A DNA stretch of 64,000 nucleotides, from NCBI RefSeq assembly GCF_021147775.1, contig NZ_JAGTPK010000014.1, forward strand, positions 1 to 64,000. The letters are read 5' to 3'. The notes under the pieces were generated by a model. It had not been told where the DNA came from. It ran no database searches and worked only from the letters and a program-made list of their open reading frames with translations. This document shows, one piece after another, positions 1-10,741 of this stretch. The DNA is from Pseudomonas californiensis (GTDB taxonomy: Bacteria; Pseudomonadota; Gammaproteobacteria; Pseudomonadales; Pseudomonadaceae). The translations under genes and the position numbers were made by a program. Numbering within the stretch: position 1 is the stretch's first letter; the number at the start of each line of letters is the position of its first letter.

Positions 1-1
1 A

Positions 2-82
2 TCGGTGCTGATCTACAACAGGGAGCGGCCGCATCTGTCCTTGAAATACAAAACGCCCGATGCGGTGCATCGGGCGCTTTGA
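2..82 (+). CDS. IS3-family transposase (OrfB), C-terminal end, partial at window edge
   Basis: Reading from base 2 gives 26 residues and a TGA at 80-82. The peptide contains IYNRERPHLSLKYKTP, the conserved end of the DDE integrase domain in IS3-family OrfB proteins (general pattern YN..RPH..L...TP). Only this tail is in the window. It cuts and joins IS ends in the intact element. The last codons overlap the hairpin at 54-76. The family call is firm; which IS it is cannot be told from this piece. Confidence 0.8.
   Translation, partial: SVLIYNRERPHLSLKYKTPDAVHRAL
54..80 (-). terminator. Hairpin in the IS end, possible terminator for pqiC
   Basis: Perfect 10-bp stem CGCCCGATGC (54-63) with GCATCGGGCG (67-76), 3-base loop. 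Read on the minus strand the stem is followed by TTTTGTATTT, which suits an intrinsic terminator for the pqiC transcript. On the plus strand it overlaps the transposase stop and is followed only by CTTT. Confidence 0.5.
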
Positions 83-125
83 GACTGAAATAGGTGTAAA
101 CCTATTTCAGGACTAGACAGGTGAC

Positions 126-824
126 TTAGAAGCGGAACACTTCAAGGTCGGTGCGTATCGGTGAGGCCATCGGGATCCTTGGCTTTTCCGGCTCCTTGGC
201 GCGGGCGACAGGTGCCTTTTTGGGTTCTTCGACGGGCTGCCAGGAAATCGGTTTGATGGCCGTACTGACTTGGTCTGCCAAGCGCTGCAGCAGCAGACCC
301 TGTGCTTTCACCTGATCGGCAGAACTGCCAGCGTGGACTTGCTCAAGATGCACCAGTCGGCTGTCGCGGACATGGCCCTTGCGGTCAAGCAGTCGCCATT
401 GCGCATCCAGAACAGCAGGCTGCTTGGCACCGGAATCAAGGCGAGTAATGGACAGAACGACTTGTACGTCGGGTGTGAAGTTGGCAACCGCAGGCGCCAG
501 TACGACACGCTGACTGTCCAGCTTCCAGGCCAGTTGCCGCAACAGCAACTGGTCGATGTCCGAGGACAGATTGCCCGCCCAGCGTCCATCGCTGGAAGCA
601 GTCAACGTACCGTCGGGTTGGCGTTGTAGAAGGGTTTCGCGTTGCAGATAGTCGGCCACCGAAACAGGACCCAGCAATACAGCCAGACCACTACTCTGTT
701 TCGGTTGACCCGGCTCACCGCTGTCGAGCTGATACAGCGCGGTCGGCTGGTGCACACTGCACCCTGCCAGACCCAAAACGCCAGTGATCAGCAAGACGAG
801 AGGAAGGCGTAGAAGATTCATCAT
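126..824 (-). CDS. pqiC: PqiC/YmbA-like ABC-transport auxiliary lipoprotein
   Basis: A 232-residue lipoprotein. From the chosen ATG the protein opens with a hydrophobic signal ending in the lipobox LAGC (Cys22 from the first of two adjacent Met codons), so the mature form is lipid-anchored, probably in the outer membrane. An upstream in-frame ATG at 857 would put a polar stretch before the signal and is unlikely. The body matches the PqiC/DUF330 pattern: ALYQL near the start, then LGPVSVADYLQR and a DGRWAGNLSSD.DQLLLRQL block. In E. coli PqiC works with PqiA and PqiB in lipid transport between membranes. No pqiA or pqiB is next to it here; parC lies upstream. The C-terminal 35 residues are rich in Pro, Lys and Glu. 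An IS ends just after the stop. Confidence 0.75.
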   Translation of the reverse strand: MMNLLRLPLVLLITGVLGLAGCSVHQPTALYQLDSGEPGQPKQSSGLAVLLGPVSVADYLQRETLLQRQPDGTLTASSDGRWAGNLSSDIDQLLLRQLAWKLDSQRVVLAPAVANFTPDVQVVLSITRLDSGAKQPAVLDAQWRLLDRKGHVRDSRLVHLEQVHAGSSADQVKAQGLLLQRLADQVSTAIKPISWQPVEEPKKAPVARAKEPEKPRIPMASPIRTDLEVFRF

Positions 825-1005
825 CCCATCCAGGTGGCTGCCCCACGGGGAAGCCACAGTCTAAGTACTTTCCAGACCCATGCAGGCGATCAGCCACGCT
901 TGCGCCCCAAGACCCCATATCATCCGTGAATATGCGCCATGACTCCAGCGATTATGCGTCGTCCTTCATGGCAAAATGAAGAACACTGGCGCCAGATCAA
1001 TATTT

Positions 1006-3261
1006 TCAGCTGTTTTCCACCAATAAGGCGTCAACGCGCTGGAAGCCTCTCGGGAGCTTGTTACCCCGACGACCACGTTCCCCCTTGTAATGTTCGAGAT
1101 CTTCTGGCTTGAGCGAAAGCGTGCGCTTGCCAGCCTGCAGAACCAGCGTAGCGCCTTGCGCGATCACTGCAAGATCGGTCACGTACTCTTCGCGACTGGC
1201 CACACGTTCGCCGGGAATACCGATGATCTTGTTGCCCTTGCCTTTGCCCAATTGCGGCAGATCGCTGATCTTGAACACCAGCAAGCGCCCTTCTGTGGTT
1301 ACGGCAGCCAGCCAGTTCTGTTCCCGGTCGGATACTGGGCGCGGCAGAATGACCTTTGCCCCCGCAGGCAGGCTCAGCAACGCCTTGCCCGCCTTGTTCT
1401 TGGCCTGCAGATCTTCACCTTTGACGACAAAGCCGTAGCCCGCATCCGAAGCGATGACATACAGCGAGTCGTCTTCAGGCAGCAGAACGCACTCGAACGT
1501 GGCGCCTGGCGGCGGCTGCAGCTTGCCCGTCAATGGCTCACCCTGACCGCGAGCCGACGGCAAGGTGTGCGCGGCGACCGAATAACTGCGGCCGGTCGAG
1601 TCGATGAACACGGCAAATTGATTGGAACGACCAGTCGAGGAGGTCTTGAAACCATCCCCGGCCTTGTAGGAAAGACCCGTGGCATCAATGTCATGGCCTT
1701 TGGCGCAACGCACCCAGCCTTTCTCGGAAAGCACCACCGTAACCGGCTCAGTCGGCATCAGCTCGTTTTCGGACAGGGCCTTGGCCTCTGCACGCGCCAC
1801 GATGGGCGAGCGACGGTCATCGCCATAGGTTTCAGCATCGGCAATCAGTTCGGCACGAACCAGCTTGCGCAGCTTGGTTTCACTGCCCAGCAGGGCCTGA
1901 AGCTTGGCCTGCTCCTTGCGCAATGCATCCTGCTCGCTGCGCAGCTTCATTTCTTCAAGACGTGCCAACTGGCGCAGGCGAGTATCGAGAATGTAGTCAG
2001 CCTGGATTTCCGAGAGGTCGAACCGTGCAATCAGCTCGGCCTTGGGGTGCTCGGCAGTACGGATGATGTGAATCACTTCATCCAGATTGAGATACGCGGT
2101 GAGCAAACCGTCCAACAGGTGCAAACGATGCTCGACCTTGTCCAGACGGAACTGCAGACGCCGGCGTACGGTGCCGATGCGGAAGGTCAGCCACTCACTG
2201 AGCAGTGTCTTGAGGTTCTTGAGCTGCGGCTTGCCGTCCAGACCGATGATGTTGATGTTCACCCGGTAACTGGATTCCAGCTCGGTAGTGGCGAACAAGT
2301 GCTGCATCAGCTCGTCGAGTTCAACCCGGTTGGAGCGCGGAATGATCACGATCCGGCAAGGGTTTTCATGGTCCGACTCGTCACGCAGGTCAGCAACCAT
2401 TGGCAGCTTCTTGGCCTGCATCTGTGCGGCAATCTGCTCCAGCACCTTGGCGCCAGAGACCTGATGTGGCAGCGACGTGACCACGATGTCGCCATCTTCG
2501 ATGCGATAGACAGCACGCATGCGCACCGAACCGCGACCGGTCTCGTAGATTTTCAGCAGGTCGGAACGCGGGGTGATGATCTCGGCTTCGGTCGGATAGT
2601 CCGGGCCCAGGATGTGCTCGCACAATTCCTGAATCGTCGCCTTGGGATCGTCGAGCAAATGTACGCAGGCGCTAGCGACTTCGCGCAGGTTGTGCGGCGG
2701 AACGTCGGTGGCCATGCCTACGGCGATGCCGGTGGTGCCGTTGAGCAGGATATTCGGCAAACGTGCAGGCAACGCTGCGGGTTCGTCGAGGGTGCCATCG
2801 AAGTTCGGAACCCAGTCGGCAGTGCCCTGCCCCAGCTCACTGAGCAGGACTTCGGAATAACGCGACAGACGTGCTTCGGTGTAGCGCATGGCCGCAAACG
2901 ACTTGGGATCATCCGGCGCACCCCAGTTGCCCTGCCCGTCCACCAGCGTGTAACGGTAGCTGAACGGCTGAGCCATCAGCACCATGGCTTCGTAGCAGGC
3001 CGAGTCGCCGTGCGGGTGGAACTTGCCGAGCACGTCGCCGACGGTACGCGCCGACTTCTTGTGCTTGGCGTCCGCACCCAGGCCCAGCTCGCTCATCGCA
3101 TAGATGATGCGGCGCTGTACGGGCTTCAGACCGTCGCCGATATGCGGCAAGGCACGGTCCATGATCACGTACATGGAGTAGTTGAGGTAGGCCTGTTCGG
3201 TGAAGTCAGCCAGTGATCGGCGTTCTACGCCATCCAGGCTGAGGTCAAGGGAGTCGCTCAT
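1006..3261 (-). CDS. parC: DNA topoisomerase IV subunit A
   Basis: ParC, 751 residues, close to the 754 of P. aeruginosa. It cleaves and rejoins DNA within the ParC2-ParE2 enzyme that unlinks daughter chromosomes. Visible landmarks: N-terminal [20 protein letters not shown], the quinolone-pocket segment [15 protein letters not shown], and the active-site Tyr127 in [10 protein letters not shown]. Ser87 and Glu91 are the quinolone-sensitive residues of P. aeruginosa ParC, so no classical resistance substitution is present. The C-terminal part holds the beta-pinwheel DNA-wrapping repeats. The start is the ATG at 3261, preceded by a GAGG ribosome site; 16 codons further upstream lie in the preceding gene's end. 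The stop of the retropepsin-like gene is 10 bases upstream, so the two are likely cotranscribed. Confidence 0.97.
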   Translation of the reverse strand: MSDSLDLSLDGVERRSLADFTEQAYLNYSMYVIMDRALPHIGDGLKPVQRRIIYAMSELGLGADAKHKKSARTVGDVLGKFHPHGDSACYEAMVLMAQPFSYRYTLVDGQGNWGAPDDPKSFAAMRYTEARLSRYSEVLLSELGQGTADWVPNFDGTLDEPAALPARLPNILLNGTTGIAVGMATDVPPHNLREVASACVHLLDDPKATIQELCEHILGPDYPTEAEIITPRSDLLKIYETGRGSVRMRAVYRIEDGDIVVTSLPHQVSGAKVLEQIAAQMQAKKLPMVADLRDESDHENPCRIVIIPRSNRVELDELMQHLFATTELESSYRVNINIIGLDGKPQLKNLKTLLSEWLTFRIGTVRRRLQFRLDKVEHRLHLLDGLLTAYLNLDEVIHIIRTAEHPKAELIARFDLSEIQADYILDTRLRQLARLEEMKLRSEQDALRKEQAKLQALLGSETKLRKLVRAELIADAETYGDDRRSPIVARAEAKALSENELMPTEPVTVVLSEKGWVRCAKGHDIDATGLSYKAGDGFKTSSTGRSNQFAVFIDSTGRSYSVAAHTLPSARGQGEPLTGKLQPPPGATFECVLLPEDDSLYVIASDAGYGFVVKGEDLQAKNKAGKALLSLPAGAKVILPRPVSDREQNWLAAVTTEGRLLVFKISDLPQLGKGKGNKIIGIPGERVASREEYVTDLAVIAQGATLVLQAGKRTLSLKPEDLEHYKGERGRRGNKLPRGFQRVDALLVENS

Positions 3262-3271
3262 GCGGGCCTCA

Positions 3272-3789
3272 TTATTTCGTTGACTGGCGCAGCAGCAAAT
3301 TGCCGCCACGCTGTGTGAATTCGAGTTGTTTCATTGCGCTCATGCCCAGCAATACCTGTCGCCCCTCAAAACCCGGTGCTACCAGCGCGCGGACATTGGT
3401 CAGGACGATGTCACCCAGTTGCAGCCGGTCAAGCGTGGTCCGAAAACCCTGGCTCATACCATTAGCCGTGCTTACCGTCACCGGCAGCCCTCGCTTCAAG
3501 CCCAGGTCGTCGGCCAGTTCACCGGGGATCGCCACATCCGTGGCCCCGGTGTCGATCATGAACTCTACAGCGCGACCGTTGATCTGGCCGCTGCTGACGA
3601 AATGCCCCTGACGGTTGCCCACCAGTTGCACTTCGACATAGCCGTCACCGTGTTGCGAAGTGACGACAGCGTTGGGGTTCTGTTGCTTGTCCTCCCAATC
3701 GCCGAAAAAGCGCGTTGCCAGAAACAGCCCGGCAGCCCAGGCAAGAATCATGAGAATCTTGCCAGCACGCCTGCCGGGCGGCGCCTGGC

Positions 3790-3793
<4 letters not shown>
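3272..3793 (-). CDS. Membrane-anchored retropepsin-like aspartic protease (TIGR02281 type)
   Basis: A 173-residue protein with one N-terminal membrane segment (about residues 12-30) and a periplasmic domain containing [14 protein letters not shown], the single-domain aspartic protease motif with catalytic Asp81 (DTGA). The later [12 protein letters not shown] matches the second hydrophobic motif of the clan AA fold, so the active enzyme should be a homodimer. This fits the TIGR02281 family. Substrate unknown. The ATG at 3793 overlaps the stop of the esterase-like gene (ATGA), and parC starts 10 bases downstream, so it sits inside the parE-parC transcript. Confidence 0.8.
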
Positions 3794-6689
<2,896 letters not shown>

Positions 6690-6753
6690 TCAATCGTTCA
6701 TGAAATTTCGGGGGTTCAATGTTCTTGCATCCATATGACCGGGCGTCGATCAC

Positions 6754-7371
6754 TTACAACACGGACAGATCAATCGTTTGCAACAGGCTCGGGGCAAAAC
6801 CGGCAAAACTCAGCAGTGCTGGCAGTTGCCCGGCGAAACCCTGATAGCTGTGATCGCCACCGGCCTGGATGCGCAACGCACAGGCCCTGTAAAACCTCTC
6901 GGCACGCCGGTAATCCAGCGTTTCGTCACCCGTCTGCAGCCACACCTGGATCTGCTGGGGATCCTGCGGAGCAGGCACTTCCAGTTCGGCCAACGCGTGA
7001 ATGTGGTCCTGGGTCAACTGCCATTGCTCACCGGTGTACAGGTTCTGCTGCATGCCGAGAAACCCGTCGAACAGCTGGTGCGGGTTGACGGCAGGGTTGA
7101 TCAGCACTGCCTTGAGGCCGTGGCGCTGCGCCAAATGAGTCGCATAGTAGCCGCCGAGGGAGCTGCCGACCAGTAATGGCCGCCCAAGCGCCTGTATCGC
7201 CGACTCCAGTTGGGCCATCGCCTGACGGGGATGATGATGTAATTCGGGAACCTGCAAACGTTCTGCCAGCCCGAGGGAATCCATCAGCGCAATCAACTGA
7301 CAGGCCTTTTTGGACTGGGCCGAACTGTTCAGGCCATGAATGTACAGCAATGAAGGTGTATCGCTGGTCAC
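6754..7371 (-). CDS. yqiA: YqiA-family esterase (alpha/beta hydrolase)
   Basis: A 205-residue cytosolic hydrolase of the YqiA/UPF0227 group. Seen in the sequence: LLYIHGLNSS (oxyanion strand), nucleophile elbow GSSLGG, the late acid region QTGDETLDY, and the catalytic His in GGDHSYQGF. The family hydrolyses short acyl esters; the natural substrate is unknown. I chose GTG at 7371 because GGGAG lies 7 bases upstream; an in-frame TTG at 7392 has no such site and would only add seven residues. It lies between cpdA and parE, the usual order. Confidence 0.85.
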   Translation of the reverse strand: MTSDTPSLLYIHGLNSSAQSKKACQLIALMDSLGLAERLQVPELHHHPRQAMAQLESAIQALGRPLLVGSSLGGYYATHLAQRHGLKAVLINPAVNPHQLFDGFLGMQQNLYTGEQWQLTQDHIHALAELEVPAPQDPQQIQVWLQTGDETLDYRRAERFYRACALRIQAGGDHSYQGFAGQLPALLSFAGFAPSLLQTIDLSVL

Positions 7372-7459
7372 GCTGTCGCTCCCGAGAGCCAAGCAAAGCC
7401 GCGTAGTTTACAGGGACCCGCGCCGCAACACCTCACTGGAAACGATTCAGCCTGATGAA

Positions 7460-8266
7460 TCAGTAACCAGTGCCGCCATAATCGGCCTCGAACACCATGC
7501 CGACCACTCTGGAAACACCCGTTTCAAGCTGCCCGTCGTCATGCAGTCGCAGCCAGCGATAGCCGGGCGCGGCCGTGTCCAGCTTGAAATCGATGCTGCC
7601 TGGTGCAAACTGAATGCAGGTCGACGGCGAAGCAAGCAGCCGCACGCCACTGCGCATCTGGTCGAATTCCTGGTGCACATGCCCCCAGAGCACAGCACGC
7701 ACTTGAGGAAACCGATCAATAACCGCGAAGAACGCCTCGGCGTTGCGCAAACCGATGGGGGCCATCCATTCACAGCCAATGTCCACTGGGTGGTGATGCA
7801 GGCAAACCAGATGATGCCGGTCGGGCGCCTCACTCAACGAGCGCTCCAGGATCTGCAACTGCTGCGACGCCAGCAGGCCAGGCACTGAACCGGGCACTGC
7901 CGAATCCAGCAGCGTTATCCGCCACTGGCCGATGTCTACGATCGGGTCCAGCAGACCTGCGCCCTGAGCGACCTGTTCCATCTGCGGCAATTCGTCATGA
8001 TTGCCTGCGAACCAGCGCGCAGGTGCGTCTATCTGCCCGCTGAGCCGACGAAACGCCTCATACGACTCCACGCTACCATCCTGGGAAATATCCCCACTGG
8101 CGATCACCACATCAATATCCGACTGTTCGGCCAGCACCCGCTCGACCACCTTTTCCAGGCTGTCACGGGTATTCATGCCCAGCAACGCGCCGTCCGCCTC
8201 GGCAAACAGGTGGCTGTCGGATAGCTGGACCAGCAAAACTGACGATGAAGGGGCTGCGCTCGGCAA
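7460..8266 (-). CDS. cpdA: 3',5'-cyclic-AMP phosphodiesterase
   Basis: CpdA, 268 residues, hydrolyses cAMP in the cytosol and so limits CRP/Vfr signalling. All class III metallophosphoesterase motifs are visible: QLSDSHLF, ASGDISQDG, FAGNHDE, CLHHHPV and LWGHVHQEF. The start is TTG at 8266, with AGGAG spaced 6 bases upstream; the frame stays open 60 codons further but that stretch is not protein-like. The toxin block begins 92 bases upstream. A near-palindromic CRP-type sequence lies at 8329-8349, consistent with the known Vfr control of cpdA in P. aeruginosa. Confidence 0.93.
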   Translation of the reverse strand: MPSAAPSSSVLLVQLSDSHLFAEADGALLGMNTRDSLEKVVERVLAEQSDIDVVIASGDISQDGSVESYEAFRRLSGQIDAPARWFAGNHDELPQMEQVAQGAGLLDPIVDIGQWRITLLDSAVPGSVPGLLASQQLQILERSLSEAPDRHHLVCLHHHPVDIGCEWMAPIGLRNAEAFFAVIDRFPQVRAVLWGHVHQEFDQMRSGVRLLASPSTCIQFAPGSIDFKLDTAAPGYRWLRLHDDGQLETGVSRVVGMVFEADYGGTGY

Positions 8267-8328
8267 GGCTGTCTCCTGGAAGGCATTCAGCGCGATTATG
8301 TGACGGCGAGCGATACGGGTAAACCCGG

Positions 8329-8349
8329 AATGTGGGTGTGTGTCACATT
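8329..8349. promoter_or_regulatory. CRP/Vfr-like palindrome upstream of cpdA
   Basis: AATGTG (8329-8334) and CACATT (8344-8349) form an inverted repeat with 9 bases between; the CRP consensus has 8. The half-sites TGTGG and TCACA resemble TGTGA-N6-TCACA but the spacing is one base long. It lies 63-83 bases upstream of the cpdA TTG start. Plausible, not proven. Confidence 0.4.
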
Positions 8350-8358
8350 TGCTGGTTG

Positions 8359-8730
8359 TCAGGGGATACGTCGGCTCTTGGCTCGAGTTTTGCCAAATGC
8401 TTGTGCAATCAACGCACCCGACACCATACCCGCCAGCCCGGCACACAGCAGGTAGTTCAACGCTTGCTCGTAAGGCAATTCAGGCCAGTATTGACCGATG
8501 ATCAGTATTGTCAGAACCATGCCCAGGGCTATGCCTGACAACGCCGCCAGAAAAATGCTGGGTAATATCCGCCGAAATGACGACAAGCCCATTATCAAGC
8601 CTGAAGCGGCAGCAACCCCATATTGATTTGGGCTCAAGCGCTCGCTCCAAAATAATGAAATGCATGCCATGACAAGCATACAGAAGACGACCCAGGTCAG
8701 GCACGCCAATGAAACCCGGATGATGATCAT
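8359..8730 (-). CDS. Small four-helix membrane protein, probable immunity protein
   Basis: A 123-residue hydrophobic protein with about four membrane segments (roughly residues 4-27, 40-55, 57-80 and 90-112) and a basic tail. I do not recognise a named family. The ATG at 8730 overlaps the stop of the putative toxin gene upstream (ATGA) and has GGTGAG about 6 bases before it; upstream in-frame ATGs at 8748 and 8736 are less well placed. Tight coupling to a small His/Cys enzyme-like ORF suggests toxin and membrane-borne immunity protein. A remnant of a related gene ends near 11573: both share the pattern GLAG..S..LI..A.G near the C-terminus. Confidence 0.6.
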   Translation of the reverse strand: MIIIRVSLACLTWVVFCMLVMACISLFWSERLSPNQYGVAAASGLIMGLSSFRRILPSIFLAALSGIALGMVLTILIIGQYWPELPYEQALNYLLCAGLAGMVSGALIAQAFGKTRAKSRRIP

Positions 8731-9134
8731 CGCCATCTCACCGGACAATTGGAAAGCAGCGCTTCAGAGGATCCTCCCGCATTGAAAACCTCCTCGACGT
8801 AAGATACGCAGTTATTGGGAATCCCGAACCAATGCCACGGCTTTATGCTCAACTCCTCCAGCTTTCGTTGAGCGGCCTCGGGATTCGTGAGTCTGACGTT
8901 TCGACGAAACAGCTCTGTTTTGGATGACTCCGCAAGGTAGCGTCTGTAGCCAGACTCGTCCATGTAATAAGGCCGAGCCACCAACCCCGCAATGTGAAAA
9001 TAGAATATGCCCGCCCTTAGTAGAGCATGCCCACAAATATTTGGCCCGTCGCCACTAACCACTATCAGCCCAGTGTCATACCAATTAAAGGGTACAACCC
9101 TGCAAAAATCCAAATGCGTTCCCAAATAGCTCAT
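8727..9134 (-). CDS. Candidate papain-fold (permuted NlpC/P60-like) toxin domain
   Basis: A 135-residue protein without signal peptide. It carries GHALL (His36), FHIAG (His47) and then NNCVSYVEEVFNAGG (Cys109). The order His before Cys, with Asn-Cys followed by an amphipathic helix ending in Ala-Gly, is that of permuted NlpC/P60-type (LRAT-like) cysteine enzymes. Function is inferred only: a peptidase, amidase or acyl-handling toxin. The start is ATG 9134 with GGGGAG upstream; a GTG two codons earlier is possible. It may be an orphan toxin tip that lost its delivery part, since no N-terminal trafficking region is present. Its partner is the overlapping membrane protein downstream. Confidence 0.5.
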   Translation of the reverse strand: MSYLGTHLDFCRVVPFNWYDTGLIVVSGDGPNICGHALLRAGIFYFHIAGLVARPYYMDESGYRRYLAESSKTELFRRNVRLTNPEAAQRKLEELSIKPWHWFGIPNNCVSYVEEVFNAGGSSEALLSNCPVRWR

Positions 9135-9346
9135 CTCCACTCCCCAGCCTGAAAAAACAAGGGGAATTTATTTCACGAAATACTCTACATTCAAGCTGAA
9201 AACCTGACTTTTCAAAAAACCAGAATTCACCTACGCGCACCAAGGAAAACTTCTGACAGAAGAGCCTGACCAAAACTTAAATCCTTTAATATTTAATCTT
9301 TTACTTATTCTTGCCCGCACACAAACAGCAACCACACCGCAATCAG
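9135..9346. other. AT-rich intergenic stretch in the toxin block
   Basis: No convincing gene. The sequence is visibly richer in A and T than its surroundings (for example 9280-9310), unlike the core genes on either side of the block, which suits recently acquired DNA. It could hold the promoter of the candidate toxin gene at 8727-9134. Confidence 0.5.
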
Positions 9347-9599
9347 TCAAAACGGCTCAACGAAGTACCCGCCTTCACGAACAATGATCGTGGGGTTGAA
9401 GAGCGCGGCGAAGCTTTCGATGAAGTCCGCCGGGAAATCCAGACGCGACAGATTCATGTACAGATAGCAGAACTTTTATGTATTGGTCCTACCCCCCCAC
9501 CACATAATCCGCATAAGGATATATGATCGGCACATCATCCCTGCTTGAAGACTCCGACCGAAAGAGCCCCTTGAGTCGTTTAACTACTTTTAAGCTCAT
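9347..9599 (-). pseudogene. Broken copy of an immunity-type gene (third family member)
   Basis: An ATG at 9599 overlaps the stop of the DUF4926-like gene (TGATG) and opens 36 codons that end in TAG right after a run of seven G (9492-9498). With one G fewer the frame continues, past a TAA, into KFCYLYMNLSRLDFPADF and ESFAALFNPT, clearly related to FDYFYMVREKKDLCSDF and ISFAALLNPT of the intact gene at 10742-11182. It stops at 9347, so the C-terminal half is lost. Evidence for a former gene is good; it is most likely dead. Confidence 0.65.
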
Positions 9600-9808
9600 C
9601 ATATCCGCGCCAAAAGAGACAACTGCGAAGGAAGCAATGTCAACTGCGCCGTCGTTCTGCCTTGCGAATCGGCAAACTCGACCTCGTACGCAATGTCCGG
9701 AACAAAGAACTCATGCACAATCGTCCCCATTGCCCCCTTGACCAAACCTGCTTCAGGAACATTCACTTCAAGCCTGACCACATCGAGCAACGTAAAATCC
9801 ATTGGCAC
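9599..9808 (-). CDS. DUF4926-like small immunity-type protein
   Basis: A 69-residue acidic protein with DVVRLEVNVPEAGLVKG, GTIVHEFF, AYEVEFADSQG and AQLTLLPSQLSL, the layout of DUF4926 proteins, small SH3-like folds. A second copy at 11901-12107 shares nearly all these motifs. In my memory DUF4926 genes often lie next to DUF6883 toxin tips, as the other copy does here; this copy has no such neighbour and looks like an orphan immunity gene. The start is taken as GTG 9808 (AAGGG 8 bases upstream); ATG 9802 is the alternative. Confidence 0.65.
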   Translation of the reverse strand: MPMDFTLLDVVRLEVNVPEAGLVKGAMGTIVHEFFVPDIAYEVEFADSQGRTTAQLTLLPSQLSLLARI

Positions 9809-9827
9809 AGCCAAAACCCTTCAAGCG

Positions 9828-10277
9828 TTAATCCGAAAAGCCAATCGTCACAAATACCTCGCAACCCTCATCATCGACAATCGCTCTGGCTTGGGCAAAA
9901 GACGGGCCGAATTCAGAGGCAAGCTTGGCGTTCCAACTTCCTGCCAATGCATTCGCGACAACCGTCGCTTCAGGCAACGAAAGATTCTCAAAAAGCCCCG
10001 TCACCTCGAGCAGATTCATCCAGAACTGATTTTTGGCTGGCGAACTATCCGATTCCAAGAGCGAGCGGTAATAAGTCTCATCAAAATTTTCCTTAACAAA
10101 AACCCAACCATCCACACGTATGAAGTCGGGCCAGTACAGCTTTGCCATACAGAGCGCGAAGTCTGCCGGCAGCCGCTGCGTGTAATGAACCGCATGGATG
10201 TAATCGAAGCCCGAGACGGGATGATGAGCGTTATCGGCTCGGAACGACGCAAAATCAAAATTTTCAAGCTCAGCCAT
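9828..10277 (-). CDS. Immunity-type hypothetical protein (paralogue of 10742-11182)
   Basis: A 149-residue soluble protein with no signal or membrane segment. It shares with the protein at 10742-11182 the pattern FDY...V...., a DF..... L..P.F region, WMNLLEVTGLF / WVNMVEITSLL, then A...ALAGSWNAKL and a C-terminal V.V.T.GF-like strand. Family name unknown to me. Its start overlaps the stop of the upstream unknown gene by 8 bases. Because the related gene directly follows an orphan toxin tip, an immunity role is inferred for both. Its own toxin is not present. Confidence 0.6.
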   Translation of the reverse strand: MAELENFDFASFRADNAHHPVSGFDYIHAVHYTQRLPADFALCMAKLYWPDFIRVDGWVFVKENFDETYYRSLLESDSSPAKNQFWMNLLEVTGLFENLSLPEATVVANALAGSWNAKLASEFGPSFAQARAIVDDEGCEVFVTIGFSD

Positions 10278-10692
10278 TTAACTCACGCAACGCCGAAAAC
10301 GGATTCAGCAGTTCAGGAGCATCACTCCATATATTCCACTCATGACTGTCAAAGGCCTCAAGCGCGATAAAACAATTCTGCGGCGCCTCATCCACCTCGA
10401 TGGGTTTCCTGATCTTGTCGACAGAATCCACGGCGACGATAAAACAGTCGAAAACCTGCTCGATATCATTAGCGAATAGGCGTAGTTCCTCCCAACTGAA
10501 CACCCATCCTTTTTCGAGGACTCGCAGATGCTCCTCAAAGTCAGGCATAGCCAACCCCGCCGGAGCGATGCCGAAACCATAAAACTCAAGCACTGCCCAG
10601 ATCCATTTGTTTTCGGGTACAAGCGCTGTGACATGCTTGAGATTGGCTATACACCTCAGTCTTGGCGATGCCGATATCTGTAGCGATTTCAA
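10270..10692 (-). CDS. Hypothetical protein, possible immunity protein of unknown type
   Basis: A 140-residue soluble protein, start TTG 10692 with AGGAAG about 10 bases upstream; no earlier ATG exists. The body is Trp-rich and acidic (KWIWAVLEFYGFG, KGWVFSWEELRLF, EWNIWSDAPELL). I recognise no family. It sits between two related immunity-type genes, 49 bases after one and overlapping the next, so all are probably read as one transcript. It may be the immunity gene of a toxin tip since lost. Confidence 0.5.
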   Translation of the reverse strand: MKSLQISASPRLRCIANLKHVTALVPENKWIWAVLEFYGFGIAPAGLAMPDFEEHLRVLEKGWVFSWEELRLFANDIEQVFDCFIVAVDSVDKIRKPIEVDEAPQNCFIALEAFDSHEWNIWSDAPELLNPFSALRELNG

Positions 10693-10741
10693 AACAGCTT
10701 CTTCCTATGCCCAGTTTTACGCCGCCCACCCCTACGAAAAA

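Larger units (their letters stand above)
1..119. mobile_element. Right end of an IS3-family insertion sequence
   Basis: After the transposase stop there is a perfect 10-bp inverted repeat (85-94 with 101-110, 6-base loop), and the segment then ends in CTAGACA at 113-119. Read inward from the end this begins TG, the usual terminal dinucleotide of IS3-type elements. The pqiC-like gene ends 6 bases further on (stop at 126-128). The exact terminus and any target duplication cannot be fixed without the other end. Confidence 0.6.

Noticed and set aside
3006..3011. Quinolone-resistance substitutions in ParC
   Set aside because: Ser87 and Glu91 are the sensitive residues, so nothing unusual is present.
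1090..3216. A 708-codon plus-strand open frame opposite parC
   Set aside because: Exact antisense shadow of a highly conserved gene in GC-rich DNA; composition (many Arg, Gln, His) is not protein-like and no ribosome site is seen.
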